Part shown: piece after piece, positions 25,648 to 35,100 of the stretch
Numbering within the stretch: the first letter of the stretch is position 1
How the letters are laid out: every line of letters begins with the position of its first letter
NCBI GenBank assembly: GCA_004020315.1
Contig: SAQG01000002.1
Coordinates: 310,001 to 374,000, forward strand
Source: Mesorhizobium sp.
Lineage (GTDB): Bacteria; Pseudomonadota; Alphaproteobacteria; Rhizobiales; Rhizobiaceae
Direction: 5' to 3'
DNA length: 64,000 bases
Notes under the pieces: generated by a model
What the model saw: only the letters and a program-made list of their open reading frames with translations
The model's database searches: none
Told to the model about the DNA's origin: nothing
Translations under genes and position numbers: made by a program

Positions 25648-26102
25648 TCCGGTCGCTCCCCAGGCTTCGTCCCCTGCCGAAGCTGCAAAAGCCGGGCGCG
25701 AGCTTCCGCCCCATAGGCGGTGAGCCGTCCAGGTTCCCAGATCTGAAAGAAATTGCCGCGGCCGACAAAAGCCACTTCCGAGGAAATGCCGGTGTGCTCG
25801 CGGATGAAATCGGTCATCGAGATGCGGCCGTCCTGATCGAGCTTGAGAAAGGTTCCATCGCCATGGCAGAAGAACGACATGTCGTCCGCCGTCTGTAAGA
25901 AGGGGTCTTCCTGCGCGATGCGCTGCTCGTAGCGGTCGAGCAGGTCGAGCCCGCCGACATCCATTGCCGGGCGGTCCAGGCAGCGCAGCCCATAGAGTTC
26001 CGAATAGCCGCGTTTCTGCACAACCGCACGGAAATGCGCGGGAACGGACACCCGCCCCTTCGCATCGATCCTGTTCACCGCGCTTGACAGAAACCGGTCC
26101 AT
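25644..26102 (-). CDS. mraZ: transcriptional regulator MraZ
   Basis: 152 residues, the usual size. MraZ has two SpoVT/AbrB-like swapped-hairpin DNA-binding domains and represses the dcw cluster. The first copy shows [18 protein letters not shown] near residue 10, the second [19 protein letters not shown] near 90, followed by [18 protein letters not shown]. It is the first gene of the cluster. Candidate binding repeats and a promoter lie about 180 bp upstream. Confidence 0.96.
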   Translation of the reverse strand: MDRFLSSAVNRIDAKGRVSVPAHFRAVVQKRGYSELYGLRCLDRPAMDVGGLDLLDRYEQRIAQEDPFLQTADDMSFFCHGDGTFLKLDQDGRISMTDFIREHTGISSEVAFVGRGNFFQIWEPGRLTAYGAEARARLLQLRQGTKPGERPE

Positions 26103-26284
26103 TACGCGTTACGGCCGCTTGCGCCGCCGCACCCCTCTGCATCTTCCCGCCCGCGCCGCCGTGGCGCGGTCCCTGCCCAAAACTCACTTCGTTCGAGGCG
26201 AAAACAGGCAAACGCGCAGCCGCCGCGGCTGCCCGATTGGCGTACGCTTCACCCTGACGCGGAACGAAGGCTTGAATATCGATA

Positions 26285-26318
26285 TGGGATATCATGGGGC
26301 ACTATGGGCGTCAACGGG
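26285..26318. promoter_or_regulatory. MraZ operator: four TGGG-type repeats at 10 bp period
   Basis: TGGG occurs at 26285, 26295 and 26305, and CGGG at 26315, at an exact 10 bp period. MraZ of E. coli is known to bind TGGGN repeats separated by 5 nt, which is the same period. The repeats read on the plus strand, opposite to mraZ transcription. They overlap the candidate promoter listed separately. The array is seen directly; binding is inferred. Confidence 0.7.
26286..26314 (-). promoter_or_regulatory. candidate mraZ promoter
   Basis: On the minus strand a TTGACG -35 element (26314-26309) is followed after 17 bases by TATCCC (26291-26286), giving a leader of about 180 nt before mraZ. The -10 element is a loose match. 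The overlap with the MraZ repeats supports the call. Confidence 0.5.
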
Positions 26319-26507
26319 AATAGGCTTCACAAACGCGCGCGCCACAACCGATGAGAGCAGCTTTGACGGCACTCCCGTCTTTATGCTCCATTAAGCCTAA
26401 CGAAGCGTTTAGAGCGGTTTGCCGGCTCGGTTCGGCGCTTGCCTGCCGGTGAGACCCGGCATAGCGTCTGCGCATCCTTCTCCTCAAAGTCAGGGTTCGA
26501 AAAACCG

Positions 26508-27623
26508 ATGTCCGAAACAGCGAAGTCGCGCGCCGCCACCCTTGCCCATTTGCGTGGCGTCAAGCTCGCCAAGGGCGACCCGGTCTCGCTGCCGCTGATA
26601 ATGACGACAACTTTCCATCTGCCCGGCAGCCCGGCCGGCGTCAGCCAGTACGGGCGGTTCGACAACCCGACATGGGAGTCGGTGGAAGACATGCTCGGCC
26701 ACCTTGAGGACGCGCCGTCCGTAGCGTTCCCGTCGGGCATGGCCGCGATCGCGGCGGTCTTCTTCGCGCTGCTCAAGGCAGGCGATCGCATCCTGTTGCC
26801 GTCCGATGGTTACTACACGCCGCGCGTGCTTGCCGAGCGCTTCCTCAAACCTTTCGACGTCTCGTTCGACACAAGACCGACCAAGTCCTTTCTGGACGGC
26901 GGTTTTTCCGGCTACCGGCTGGTGTTTGTCGAGACCCCATCCAATCCCGGGCTGGACATTTGCGACATGGCCGGCGTGGCGCGCCTTGCACAAGAGGCCG
27001 GCGCGCTGGTCGCCGCCGACAATACCACGATGACGCCTTACGGTCAGCGCCCGCTCGATCTCGGCGCCGATATCGTCGTTGCTGCTGACACCAAGGCGCC
27101 CAATGGTCATTCCGACGCGCTGTTCGGCCATGTCGCCAGCCGCGACGCCGGAATCATAACCGCCATCCGCGACTGGCGCAAACTGTCGGGCTCCATCCCC
27201 GGACCGTTCGAAGCCTGGCTGGTCCATCGAGGCCTCGAGACGCTGGAAGTCCGCTTCGACCGCATGTGCACGTCGGCCGAACTGATCGCCCGACGCCTGA
27301 CAAATCATCGGACCGTGAAATCCGTCCGCTTTCCTGGACTGGAGGATGACCCTTCGCACAATCTGGCGACCACCCAAATGGAGCGTTTCGGCTTCCTTAT
27401 CGGCCTCGACCTGGGGAGTGAAGCCAAGGCCGAAGCGTTCATCGGCGCCTGCGCCCTGATCCAGCCGGCGACCTCCTTCGGCGGCGTCCACTCTTCGGCC
27501 GAGCGGCGCGCGCGCTGGGGTGATGCGGTTCCGCCCGGCTTCGTTCGCCTGTCGGTCGGCTGCGAGCCGGTGGAAGAGCTTTGGCAGGCGATCGAGGCGT
27601 CGCTGGACGGTATCAATCGCTGA
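26508..27623 (+). CDS. Cys/Met-metabolism PLP-dependent enzyme (cystathionine lyase-like)
   Basis: 371 residues. It belongs to the fold-type I Cys/Met metabolism PLP family, which includes cystathionine gamma-synthase and the cystathionine lyases. Seen motifs are the substrate-loop sequence YGRFDNPTWESVE, FPSGMAAIAAVFFALLKAG, ETPSNPGLDICD, VAADNTTMTPYGQRP and the PLP lysine in VAADTKAPNGHSDALFG near residue 195, where the usual S-x-TK-Y is altered to DTKAP. The start at 26508 follows the family's normal N terminus; an ATG at 26439 would add 23 unsupported residues. The exact reaction cannot be fixed from sequence. Confidence 0.85.
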   Translation: MSETAKSRAATLAHLRGVKLAKGDPVSLPLIMTTTFHLPGSPAGVSQYGRFDNPTWESVEDMLGHLEDAPSVAFPSGMAAIAAVFFALLKAGDRILLPSDGYYTPRVLAERFLKPFDVSFDTRPTKSFLDGGFSGYRLVFVETPSNPGLDICDMAGVARLAQEAGALVAADNTTMTPYGQRPLDLGADIVVAADTKAPNGHSDALFGHVASRDAGIITAIRDWRKLSGSIPGPFEAWLVHRGLETLEVRFDRMCTSAELIARRLTNHRTVKSVRFPGLEDDPSHNLATTQMERFGFLIGLDLGSEAKAEAFIGACALIQPATSFGGVHSSAERRARWGDAVPPGFVRLSVGCEPVEELWQAIEASLDGINR

Positions 27624-27632
27624 ACGGATTAA

Positions 27633-27899
27633 TCACGAAGCCAGATTATCGGCTCCGATATTGCGTCGGCCATGCAGCACGCGCAGGATCTCGACTGCAT
27701 CCTCGCCGACACGATACAAGGTGAGATACTCGCCGACGACCAAATGGCGGATGCCGGGCGCAATGTCTTCGCGCGGCGCGCCCGAGAAGGGATGCAGGAC
27801 CAGCAAATCCCATCGCCTTTCCAAGGTGTCCACGAGACGGACAGCAGCGTTTGGATTGTGTTCGGCAATGTAGTCGCCGATAAGTTCGAGGTCGATCAA
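27633..27899 (-). CDS. RelE/ParE-family toxin
   Basis: 88 residues from the TTG at 27899. The pattern of an N-terminal helix pair, HPFSGAPREDIAPGIRHLVVGEY, LTLYRV and VEILRVLHGRRNI is that of the ParE/RelE toxin family. It lies 23 bp downstream of the antitoxin gene. In-frame codons upstream of the TTG encode V-K-Y-R-L-L-P-Q-A, which looks like the family's true N terminus, but the first codon there is GTA rather than GTG or ATG. Either CTG/TTG is used or the start was lost. Its cellular target is unknown. Confidence 0.8.
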   Translation of the reverse strand: MIDLELIGDYIAEHNPNAAVRLVDTLERRWDLLVLHPFSGAPREDIAPGIRHLVVGEYLTLYRVGEDAVEILRVLHGRRNIGADNLAS

Positions 27900-27922
27900 G
27901 GCCTGAGGAAGCAGGCGGTACT

Positions 27923-28207
27923 TTACTCCTGAAGGCCTTTTGCCTCAGCCATTTTCAGATATTTGGCGCGCAACCGTTCCATGATTGGTGGCCCATCCAG
28001 CGCCGGTCCGCTGTCGATCCCCTCCTGCACCAGTTTGCGCAACTCCTCGACCGTATAGCCGTGCAAGTCGCGCCGGTCCTTCCATTGCCTGAGTGCGTCG
28101 CGGATCACCTCGCTCGCCGAAGCATATTCGCCGGCGGCGACCACATTGTCGACCGCCGCCGCCAGTTCCGGTGAAAGCGTGATGCTGCGTTTGTCGACCT
28201 GGCCCAT
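27923..28207 (-). CDS. ParD-type ribbon-helix-helix antitoxin
   Basis: 94 residues. The N-terminal ribbon-helix-helix (KRSITLSPELAAAVDNVV then ASASEVIRDALRQWKDRR) is that of ParD/CopG antitoxins, with a C-terminal tail that would wrap the toxin. GGAG precedes the ATG at 28207. It is the first gene of a two-gene operon with the ParE-like toxin and is expected to repress its own promoter. Confidence 0.87.
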   Translation of the reverse strand: MGQVDKRSITLSPELAAAVDNVVAAGEYASASEVIRDALRQWKDRRDLHGYTVEELRKLVQEGIDSGPALDGPPIMERLRAKYLKMAEAKGLQE

Positions 28208-28222
28208 GATGCGCTCCTGGTA

Positions 28223-28239
28223 TACCCATACCTATGGTA
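28223..28239. promoter_or_regulatory. candidate operator of the toxin-antitoxin operon
   Basis: An imperfect inverted repeat TACCCATA-CC-TATGGTA lies 16 bp upstream of the antitoxin start, where a self-repressing RHH antitoxin would be expected to bind. The inverted repeat is seen; its role is inferred. Confidence 0.4.
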
Positions 28240-28392
28240 CGATTTAATCGCACCTGTTTCAAGAAACGCTTGTTCCCGCGCACAGCCCCGCAAAGCTGAT
28301 TCAGTCAATAAAGCGTCTGAACCAGCAGGCGCGCCGAAGACGCCACCTGCTGATATCAGGGAGTTTCCTTGTAGAATCTGGAAGAAAATTGC

Positions 28393-28788
28393 CAGCTGGC
28401 CTGTAAGCCGGGTTCTGTATGGCCCTCGCCCCTTGCGGCGCGAGAACGTGGCGGCCATTCATCTTGGGCGCATGTTGCCATGCACCTCACGCAACCTACC
28501 CGGACGGTGAGCCGGAAACAGCCCTCGAGGGTTTCCCCTCGCACCGCCCCTATTCGGTCTTGCTCCCGGTGGGGTTTACCGTGCCGCTCCTGTTGCCAGT
28601 CGCGCGGTGGGCTCTTACCCCACCCTTTCACCCTTACCACGGTAAACCGTGGCGGTTTGCTTTCTGTGGCACTTTCCCTAGGGTCGCCCCCGCCGGCCAT
28701 TAACCGGCACCGTGTCTCCATGGAGCCCGGACTTTCCTCACCCGCAGCCTTTCGGCTTCGCGGGTGCGGCCGCCCAGCCAGCTGGCAA
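28393..28788 (-). ncRNA. rnpB: RNase P RNA (class A)
   Basis: This is the catalytic RNA of RNase P, which trims tRNA 5' ends. On the minus strand the 5' part carries the conserved GAGGAAAGTCCGGGCTCC (28739-28722) and the 3' part carries ACAGAACCCGGCTTA (28418-28404). Between them lie GGCGGGGGCGACCC and AGGGTGAAAGGGTGGGGTAAG, typical of the P-loop core. The 5' and 3' ends pair through GCCAGCTGGC-type strands, so the ends are estimated to within about 5 bases. It lies upstream of the dcw cluster, as in other rhizobia. Confidence 0.95.
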
Positions 28789-28844
28789 GGCGTATAAAGG
28801 GGTTCACGTCCGAAAACGCAAACAAAAAAGCAGGTTCCCGCTTA

Positions 28845-29624
28845 TTACGCCGGCGCTCCAAGCGCGGCCAACTGCACTTTGACCTTGCCGCAATAGGCCG
28901 CGGAAATCGGGTTCATCCGCTTGGCGCCATGGCCGGCATTGTATTTGAGGATCGTGCCGCAGGTCGTGCCGTCGCCGAGGTTCCGCGCCATGGCGAGGTA
29001 TTTCATGCCGTATTTGATGTTGGTCTCGGGATCGTAGAGACCCTTGATCGAGCCGCTGTAACCCATCATCCGCGCCGTCGAGGGCTTGATCTGCATCAGG
29101 CCGATCTCACCGGCGCTGCCGACCTGGTTCGGCTGAAAACTGCTCTCGATCATGATGACGGCCTTGGCGAGCGAGACCGGCACACCGTTGCTGGCCGCAT
29201 GACGCTCGATGATCGTCGAATACTGGCCGCTATCGCCACCGGCCGCAGCCGTCGGCGCCGCCGCCCTGCTTTTCCGGCCGATGGACGCGGTCGTCGCCTG
29301 GTCGATGCGGCTCCTGTTGCGCTTCACATGCCGCTTGGAGACTGCCTTTTTTGCAGAGGCTGGCTTTTTCACCTTAACCCCAGCGTTTTCCGCCTTTGCG
29401 GAAGCTGGCTTTTTCGCCTTTACCGCAGCAGCTTTTTCCGCCTTTGCGGGGGCCGTGCTTTTTTCCTTTGCATCTTGGCCGGCTTTCGGCGTGGCAGTCT
29501 TCTTGGACGCGGTGATGAAACCCTGGTCGGCTCGCTGGCTCAACGGCGCGCCATTGGCCGCACCGATGGCAAAAGTCATTACGCCGGCAGCAACAGCTGC
29601 CGTTACAACGGTCAATTTCTGCAT
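28845..29624 (-). CDS. lytic transglycosylase (SLT domain), secreted
   Basis: 259 residues. A signal peptide (residues 1-25, ending GAANGA) is followed by a 100-residue basic linker of repeated KKPASAK/KAEKAA units, then a soluble lytic transglycosylase domain from about 130. Catalytic landmarks are IMIESSFQPNQVGSAGEIGL (active-site Glu in ES), MQIKPSTARMMGY, NIKYGMKYLAMA and LKYNAGHG. It would cleave the MurNAc-GlcNAc bond of peptidoglycan in the periplasm. The lysine/alanine-rich linker may bind or span the wall. Confidence 0.9.
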   Translation of the reverse strand: MQKLTVVTAAVAAGVMTFAIGAANGAPLSQRADQGFITASKKTATPKAGQDAKEKSTAPAKAEKAAAVKAKKPASAKAENAGVKVKKPASAKKAVSKRHVKRNRSRIDQATTASIGRKSRAAAPTAAAGGDSGQYSTIIERHAASNGVPVSLAKAVIMIESSFQPNQVGSAGEIGLMQIKPSTARMMGYSGSIKGLYDPETNIKYGMKYLAMARNLGDGTTCGTILKYNAGHGAKRMNPISAAYCGKVKVQLAALGAPA

Positions 29625-29812
29625 GTGATCCTGTTCTGTTTGGACCGCGTGAAGAACTCACGCAGCTACGCTAAATCAACATCGGAACTTCTCGGGGGTT
29701 GTGGATCCGACAACTTGCACGGATCGCCTTTGACGGTCGATTTGGCGGCAAAGAAGGCGAGGCAAGTCACTTTGAGTGACAGATTGTAACTTAAATGGAT
29801 AGGAAAAGACTA

Positions 29813-30577
29813 CTAGGACGAAACTGCCCTGACGGAAGCAAGCAGCCTTTCCAGTGTGCGGATTGTCGATCCATCGGCCACGCCATCCACTTTGCGTTGC
29901 CGGAAATGCCTCTGGAAAGCCTCGACCACAATTTCGGTCTGCCGGTCAAAAGCGCCTGATATCTCCACGCCATAACCGTAGAGCGCCAGCATCGACTGCA
30001 ACGCCTCGACCTCGGCATTCGCATCGCCGGCCTTCAGCACCGCGCCGCGCCTGACGGGTGCCGCTTCGACGAGATGGCCGACACCGGCCTCGAACAGGAC
30101 CTTCCAAGGGAATTTCTCGCCCGGGTCGAGCTTGCGTCCCGGCGCCACGTCGGAGTGGGCGAGCACCCGTTGGGCTGGAATGCAATGGCGCTGAACAATT
30201 CCCTTGCACAGGCCGATCACGGCATCGATCTGCCGTTTCGGAAAATTCCGATAGCCCAGCGAATGCCCCGGATTGACGATCTCGATGCCGACCGAACAGG
30301 AGTTGATGTCGCTGCGTCCGAACCAGGAACTCTTGCCAGCATGCCAGGCACGGTCGCTTTCCCTGACCATCTGGACGATGCGGCCGTCCTCATGGACGAG
30401 ATAGTGCGACGAAACTCCGCTCGCCGGATCGCACAGCCATGCTTCGGCGCCGGCGCCAGTCTCCATGCCGGTGTAGTGCAGCACGATCATGTCTGGCTTG
30501 GTCGTCTCGCGTCGTGGACCGAAATTCGGCGATACCCTTACCTCGGCGCTCGGCTCGTCGGGCAGGAAGCCGCTCAT
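29813..30577 (-). CDS. N-acetylmuramoyl-L-alanine amidase with peptidoglycan-binding domain
   Basis: 254 residues. An N-terminal amidase_2 (AmpD/AmiD type) domain has zinc ligands visible in MIVLHYTGMETG near residue 33 and AHSDVAPGRKLDPG near 145, with SSHYLVHEDGRIVQMV between. The C-terminal 70 residues are a PG_binding_1 domain (VEALQSMLALYGYGVEISGA). No signal peptide is visible, so it may act on recycled muropeptides in the cytosol like AmpD. The upstream dnaJ-like gene overlaps its start by ATGA. Confidence 0.88.
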   Translation of the reverse strand: MSGFLPDEPSAEVRVSPNFGPRRETTKPDMIVLHYTGMETGAGAEAWLCDPASGVSSHYLVHEDGRIVQMVRESDRAWHAGKSSWFGRSDINSCSVGIEIVNPGHSLGYRNFPKRQIDAVIGLCKGIVQRHCIPAQRVLAHSDVAPGRKLDPGEKFPWKVLFEAGVGHLVEAAPVRRGAVLKAGDANAEVEALQSMLALYGYGVEISGAFDRQTEIVVEAFQRHFRQRKVDGVADGSTIRTLERLLASVRAVSS

Positions 30578-31299
30578 GCGTGCCGAAGGCCGCGTTCGAT
30601 CATCTCATAGGCCGCGTTGATCGCAGCTATCCTGCTCGTTGCGATCTTGATGAATTCCTGCGGCAGGCCGCGTGCGATCAGCCGGTCTGGATGGTTGTCC
30701 GAAACCAGTTTGCGATAACGCTTTCTGACCTCCTCGAACGTTTTTCCCCGCTCGATGCCGAGCACGACATAGGGATCGGCCGCACCCAGATCGACGTGCC
30801 GGGCCAGAATGCTCTGGTAGTGCGCCTCCTCGATCCGGAATATCTCGGCGATACGATGCAGGAGCTGGCCTTCGCGCTCGTGGACCAACCCGTCAGCCTT
30901 GGCGATATGGAACAGCCCGTCGAGAATATCCTCCAGCATCTTGCAGTTCGAATGCCCGGAGCCGCAAAGCTGCGCCATGCGCGCGGCATACGTCTCGAAT
31001 CCGGCGGTGTCGCGCTTGGCCAGATCGTAGAGCCGCGCCACATTGCGCGTCTGCTCCTTCGGCACTTCGAATATCTGCTGGAAGGCGCGCACCTCGTCCT
31101 GCGTGACGATGCCGTCGGCCTTGGCCATCTTGGCCGACAGCGCGATCATCGCCACCGAGAAGGCGACGCGCCGGCGCAGATCCGGATCGCCCGAGAAAAC
31201 CGTGCGCACAGCCTCGACCACGTCGGCGACACCCGACGAGGTTGAGGACGAAACGCGCGTGATGAAGTCGCCGAGGCGATCCCAAATCGACATGAGCAC
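30574..31299 (-). CDS. TerB-DnaJ domain protein (DjlA-like)
   Basis: 241 residues. Residues 30-165 are a TerB-like helical domain (AMIALSAKMAKADGIVTQDE), and residues 175-240 a J domain with the HPD motif in KLVSDNHPDRLIA, which stimulates DnaK ATPase. The arrangement matches DjlA, but the N-terminal membrane segment of E. coli DjlA is not clear here. It overlaps the amidase gene by ATGA, so the two are probably one operon. Confidence 0.87.
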   Translation of the reverse strand: MLMSIWDRLGDFITRVSSSTSSGVADVVEAVRTVFSGDPDLRRRVAFSVAMIALSAKMAKADGIVTQDEVRAFQQIFEVPKEQTRNVARLYDLAKRDTAGFETYAARMAQLCGSGHSNCKMLEDILDGLFHIAKADGLVHEREGQLLHRIAEIFRIEEAHYQSILARHVDLGAADPYVVLGIERGKTFEEVRKRYRKLVSDNHPDRLIARGLPQEFIKIATSRIAAINAAYEMIERGLRHA

Positions 31300-31740
31300 C
31301 TATTAGGGCTAACCGGCCACCGCTATCAAGCGAAGACAATGCCGCAGGGCCGGCCCAGCCGATCTCGCGGGCCGCCTGAGGCAGCTGGCGCTAACCGTCG
31401 ATCATGAAAATCAGCAGACGGCAGTCGGGACACCGGCCATGGCTCGAAACCGCAGGCATTGTGACATTTGCTGGTCGTTGCCAGTTGGCGGCGGGCTTCG
31501 GCTATCTCGTGTCGGGGAAACTAGTGACGCCGAGCTGACAGGTGGTCTGCTGGGCGCTATTGCTCGTGTCAGCCAGGTAATTGCTGCAAGCCTTCGTCGC
31601 CTTGCCATTTCGGCCCCTTCTGCTAGGCGAAAAAGTGACCGGCGAAACTGTGCTGTTTGCGCTGCGGCGACGGCCGCAAGGCGCGTGTCCAGAAGTCAGA
31701 AGGCCGGCATGATGCCGGCCTTCTGTACATCACACGGGGC
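31300..31740. other. 441 bp intergenic region without a supported gene
   Basis: The region lies upstream of the dnaJ-like gene and downstream of the small lipoprotein gene. Open frames here (for example 31439-31954 plus) are low-complexity and antisense to the lipoprotein. The only clear element is the hairpin at 31696-31722. Nothing else was recognised. Confidence 0.5.
31696..31722 (-). terminator. hairpin after the small lipoprotein gene
   Basis: A perfect inverted repeat with arms AGAAGGCCGGCAT and ATGCCGGCCTTCT lies 19 bases after the lipoprotein stop codon. The T-run is short, so it is a probable rather than certain intrinsic terminator. Confidence 0.6.
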
Positions 31741-31938
31741 CTACTGCGCCGGCGCAGGCTGGGCCGGAGGGGGCTCAGCTGGCTTCGTGGCGTCAGGAGC
31801 CGGCTGCATCGGCTGTTCGTTCGCCGGCGGATTGGTGCTCTGCGTGGTTGTGGCGTCCCCGCCCGTGCCGCTGTCGCTGCAAGCCGCAACGCCAAGCAGG
31901 GCAAGCGCCGAAGCCGACGCGAGAATGAGTTTCTTCAT
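31741..31938 (-). CDS. small proline-rich lipoprotein
   Basis: 65 residues. A signal peptide (MKKLILASASALALLGVAAC) ends in a lipobox, so the cysteine at 20 would be lipidated. The mature part is a disordered Pro/Ala/Gln-rich tail (NPPANEQPMQPAPDATKPAE). The family is unknown; it is simply a predicted outer-membrane or inner-membrane anchored peptide. It is followed by a hairpin terminator, so it is probably monocistronic. Confidence 0.75.
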   Translation of the reverse strand: MKKLILASASALALLGVAACSDSGTGGDATTTQSTNPPANEQPMQPAPDATKPAEPPPAQPAPAQ

Positions 31939-32138
31939 GACATCTCTCCTCTAATCACGCCCCCGCTACCGGGTGACGATCGAGGACAGAATGCATCAGG
32001 CGCCTATGAGTTTCGTAACGTTGCGTTTCCGCATGTAACATCATCTGCTTTTGCCGTTGCCGGCGAAGCCGTGGCCAACTAACACCCAGCCATGCGAATT
32101 AACACCTTGAATCAATAAAATGCCTGGGAGCAGCTGCA

Positions 32139-35100
32139 GTGACCGCCAAATGGGATTTCTGGATCGACCGCGGTGGCACCTTCACCGATGTCATCGGCCG
32201 TGACCCGGAAGGCGGGCTGCACCCGCGCAAGCTGCTATCCGAGAATCCTGAAGCCTATGCCGATGCCGCCATCCAGGGCATTCGCGATCTGCTCGGATTG
32301 AAATCCGGCGCGCCGATCCCGTCCGGTCTGATCGGCGACATCAAGATGGGCACCACCGTTGCCACCAACGCGCTTCTGGAGCGCAAAGGCGACCGTGTGC
32401 TGCTGCTCATCACCAGGGGATTTCGCGACGCGCTGAGGATCGCCTACCAGGCGCGGCCCGACATCTTCGCCAAGGAGATCATTCTTCCCGAGCAGCTCTA
32501 CGAGCGCGTCATCGAGGTCGACGAGCGCGTGCGCGCCGACGGCTGCGTCGAACGGCTGCTCGACATCGCCGCCGTGCGCCCGGCCATCGAACAGGCCAAG
32601 GCCGACGGCATCGACGCCGTGGCGATCGTCTTCATGCATGCCTGGAAATATCCCGGCCACGAAAAGGCGGTTGCAAAAATCTGCAGAAAACTAGGGTTTC
32701 GCCAAGTCTCGGTCAGTCACGAGGTCTCGCCACTCATCAAATTGGTCGGCCGCGGCGACACCACCGTGGTCGACGCCTATTTGTCACCGATCCTTTCAAG
32801 GTATGTGCAGAAGGTGGCAGGTGAACTCGGCGTCCTCTCCCCCCTCGAGGGGGAGATGTCGGCGAAGCCGACAGAGGGGGGCGCCCAAAGCAGTGCGAGG
32901 CCTCAAGGAACGTCGAGCACTGCCGCAACGACCCCACCCGGCGGCTTCGCCGCCACCCTCCCCTCAAGAGGGAGGGAAAGCTCCCGCCTCATGTTCATGA
33001 TGTCCTCCGGTGGTCTCACTGCCGCCGACATGTTTCAGGGCAAGGACGCTTTGCTGTCGGGTCCGGCCGGCGGCGTCGTCGGCATGGTCGAGACAGCAAA
33101 ACTCGCCGGTTTCGACAAGGTCATCGGCTTCGACATGGGCGGCACCTCAACCGACGTCGCCCATTATGACGGCGACTATGAACGCGCCTTCGACACCGAG
33201 GTTGCCGGCGTGCGCATCCGCGCGCCGATGATGCGCATCCACACCGTCGCCGCCGGCGGCGGCTCGATCCTGCATTACGAGGCCGGCCGCTTCCGCGCCG
33301 GGCCGGATTCGGCCGGCGCCAATCCCGGCCCGGCCGCGTACCGGCGCGGCGGCCCGCTGGCCGTCACCGACGCCAATGTCATGCTGGGCAAGCTGCAGCC
33401 CGACTTCTTCCCGGCCATTTTTGGACCCGGCCAGAACGAGCCGCTCGACGTACAAACCGTGCGCGAGAAATTCGCAGCACTCGCCGCCGAAATCGGCGAC
33501 GACCGCACGCCGGAGGCGGTGGCCGAAGGGTTCGTCACCATCGCCGTCGAAAACATGGCCAACGCAATCAAGAAGATTTCCGTGCAGCGTGGCTACGACG
33601 TCACCGAATATCTCCTGAACTGTTTTGGTGGCGCCGGCGGCCAGCATGCCTGCCTCGTTGCCGACGCACTCGGCATGGAAGCGGTGCTGATCCATCCCTT
33701 CTCCGGCCTGCTGTCGGCCTATGGCATTGGATTGTCCTCGGTGTTTGCATCACGTCAGCAGGCATTGCTGAAACCATTGGCGGAAGACTCGAGACCGGCG
33801 ATCGACGAACTCGTCGCGACATTGCGCGAGGCCGTCATCGACGAGCTTGCCGCACAAGGCATTGCCGAGGACGCCGTCGCCTCGAAACCGGTGCTGCAGA
33901 TCCGCTACGACGGCACCGACACCGCGCTGCCGGTGAATTTCGAGCACGGCTCGATTGAACGAGCCAAGGGCGATTTCGAAACGGCGCACAAGGCGCAGTT
34001 CGGCTTCGTCTACGACGACAAGCCGATGATCGTGGAATCGGTTGGCGTTGAAGGCATCGACACCGGCGGCCCCGGCCGCGAGGAAAGTGATTCAGTCCTT
34101 GAGGACATCGCCGCAAGTCCTTCGCAGCGTCGGCAAATCTTTGCCGACGGCACCTGGCGCGACGCCGGCATTTTCAGCTGCGAGGCGCTCAAACCGGGGC
34201 ATCGCATTGCCGGCCCTGCCCTGGTGATCGAACCGAACCAGACCATCGTCGTCGAACCGGGCTGGCAGGCCGAAATCACCGCCAAGCACCATGTGCTCTT
34301 GCGCCGCATCGAAAAAAAGCGCCGGCAGGCGGCGCTCGGCACCGAGGCCGATCCGGTCATGCTGGAGGTGTTCAACAACCTGTTCATGTCGATCGCCGAA
34401 CAGATGGGCGTCACGCTGCAGAACACCGCCTATTCCGTCAACATCAAGGAACGGCTGGATTTCTCCTGCGCCGTCTTCGACCGGAATGGCGCGCTAGTCG
34501 CCAACGCGCCGCATATGCCGGTGCATCTCGGCTCCATGGACCGTTCCGTGGAAACCATCATCCGGCTGAACTCGGGCGACATCCACCCCGGCGACGTCTT
34601 TGCCCTCAACGCGCCCTATAATGGCGGTACGCATCTGCCAGATATTACGGTGGTGACGCCGGTCTTTTCCCTCCCCCTCGAGCGGAGGGTGGCCGCGGAG
34701 CGGCCGGGTGGGGTCGCTGCGGCAGTGCTCGACGTTCCGGCGGTGCCTTCTGAGGAGACCCCCACCGCCGCCTTCGGCGGCACCTCCCCCTCAAGGGGGG
34801 AGGAGATCCTCTTCTACGTCGCCTCACGCGGTCATCATGCCGACATCGGCGGCACGGCGCCAGGCTCGATGACGCCGCTCGCCACCACGGTCGACGAAGA
34901 AGGCGTGCTGTTCGACAATTTCCGCATCGTCGATCGCGGCCGGTTCCGCGAAGAGGAACTGGAGACGCTGCTCACCGACCACCCCTACCCGGCACGCAAT
35001 CCGCACCAGAACATCGCCGACCTCAAGGCGCAGATTGCCGCCAACGAAAAGGGCGTTGCTGAACTCCGCAAGATGGTCGCGCATTTCGGCCTTGGCGTGG

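Noticed and set aside
24616..26295. A 559-residue RsmH starting at 26295
   Set aside because: The extra N terminus is a shadow of mraZ and its leader. The family start is at 25647.
26395..26507. SAM riboswitch before the Cys/Met enzyme gene
   Set aside because: The context would suit a SAM-II element, but no consensus pseudoknot was seen.
31439..31954. A 171-residue plus-strand ORF antisense to the small lipoprotein gene
   Set aside because: Composition is Ala/Cys/Ser-rich with no motif, and the opposite strand has a clear lipoprotein with lipobox and terminator.
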